A stretch of DNA of 64,000 bases from Moritella sp. Urea-trap-13 (lineage in GTDB: Bacteria > Pseudomonadota > Gammaproteobacteria > Enterobacterales > Moritellaceae): positions 620,281 through 684,280 of the forward strand of contig NZ_PJCA01000027.1 of assembly GCF_002836355.1 (NCBI RefSeq), read 5' to 3'. Each line of letters begins with the position of its first letter. Within the stretch, counting starts at the first letter, position 1. Of this stretch, positions 64,000 to 64,000 are shown piece after piece. Under the pieces are notes generated by a model. The model made no database searches, was not told where the DNA came from, and saw nothing but the letters and a program-made list of their open reading frames with translations. Made by a program: the position numbers and the translations under genes.

Positions 64000-64000
64000 A

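Overview
The window reads as the chromosome of an AT-rich marine gammaproteobacterium, with Moritella, Psychromonas or Shewanella as plausible relatives. The evidence is the style of the housekeeping genes (dnaX, ybaB, apt, dusC, QmcA/NfeD), the tripartite tricarboxylate transporter, and integron-type attC sites. The genus is an inference and was not tested.

Layout. Bases 1-24520 are ordinary chromosome: the end of a LysR regulator; a PAS-containing chemotaxis receptor; a DcuS/CitA-type two-component pair next to a convergent tctCBA uptake operon; a YihG-like acyltransferase; and a stomatin/NfeD pair. Next comes a LysR-controlled catabolic operon (RidA, aldehyde dehydrogenase, M19 dipeptidase, BCCT transporter, two poorly known proteins). 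It is followed by dusC, apt, dnaX (with an evident -1 frameshift site) and ybaB. Bases 63169-64000 are chromosome again, with a strong terminator and the end of an unrecognised gene.

Bases 24500-63168 form a genomic island of about 38.7 kb. A tyrosine integrase sits against the 3' end of ybaB, and the last 21 bp of ybaB recur at the far end with one mismatch, so I read these as attL and attR. From left to right the island holds: integrase and excisionase; a zone of decayed genes and repeats; a cluster of integron gene cassettes with attC sites but no integron integrase in the window; an IS1595-family element and older IS debris; a three-gene overlapping operon (unknown protein, phospholipase-D nuclease, 1400-aa SF2 helicase); a serine-recombinase pseudogene; a XRE regulator; an HNH protein with a sigma-70 region-4-like start; the 7-deazaguanine module; decayed IS66 and IS5 elements; a DGQHR/DndB-like protein paired with a PD-(D/E)XK nuclease; and a second dpdA-dpdB pair.

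How the genes work together. FolE, QueD, QueE and QueC together make preQ0 from GTP. DpdA (a DNA-acting tRNA-guanine-transglycosylase relative) with DpdB (a DGQHR ATPase) is known in Salmonella to place preQ0 into DNA. A 313-aa protein between queE and dpdA is a candidate for the DpdC step that converts preQ0 in DNA. The helicase, PLD, HNH and PD-(D/E)XK proteins are candidate restriction partners. The most striking point is the presence of two diverged dpdA-dpdB pairs served by one preQ0 pathway, plus a third DGQHR-type protein coupled to a nuclease.
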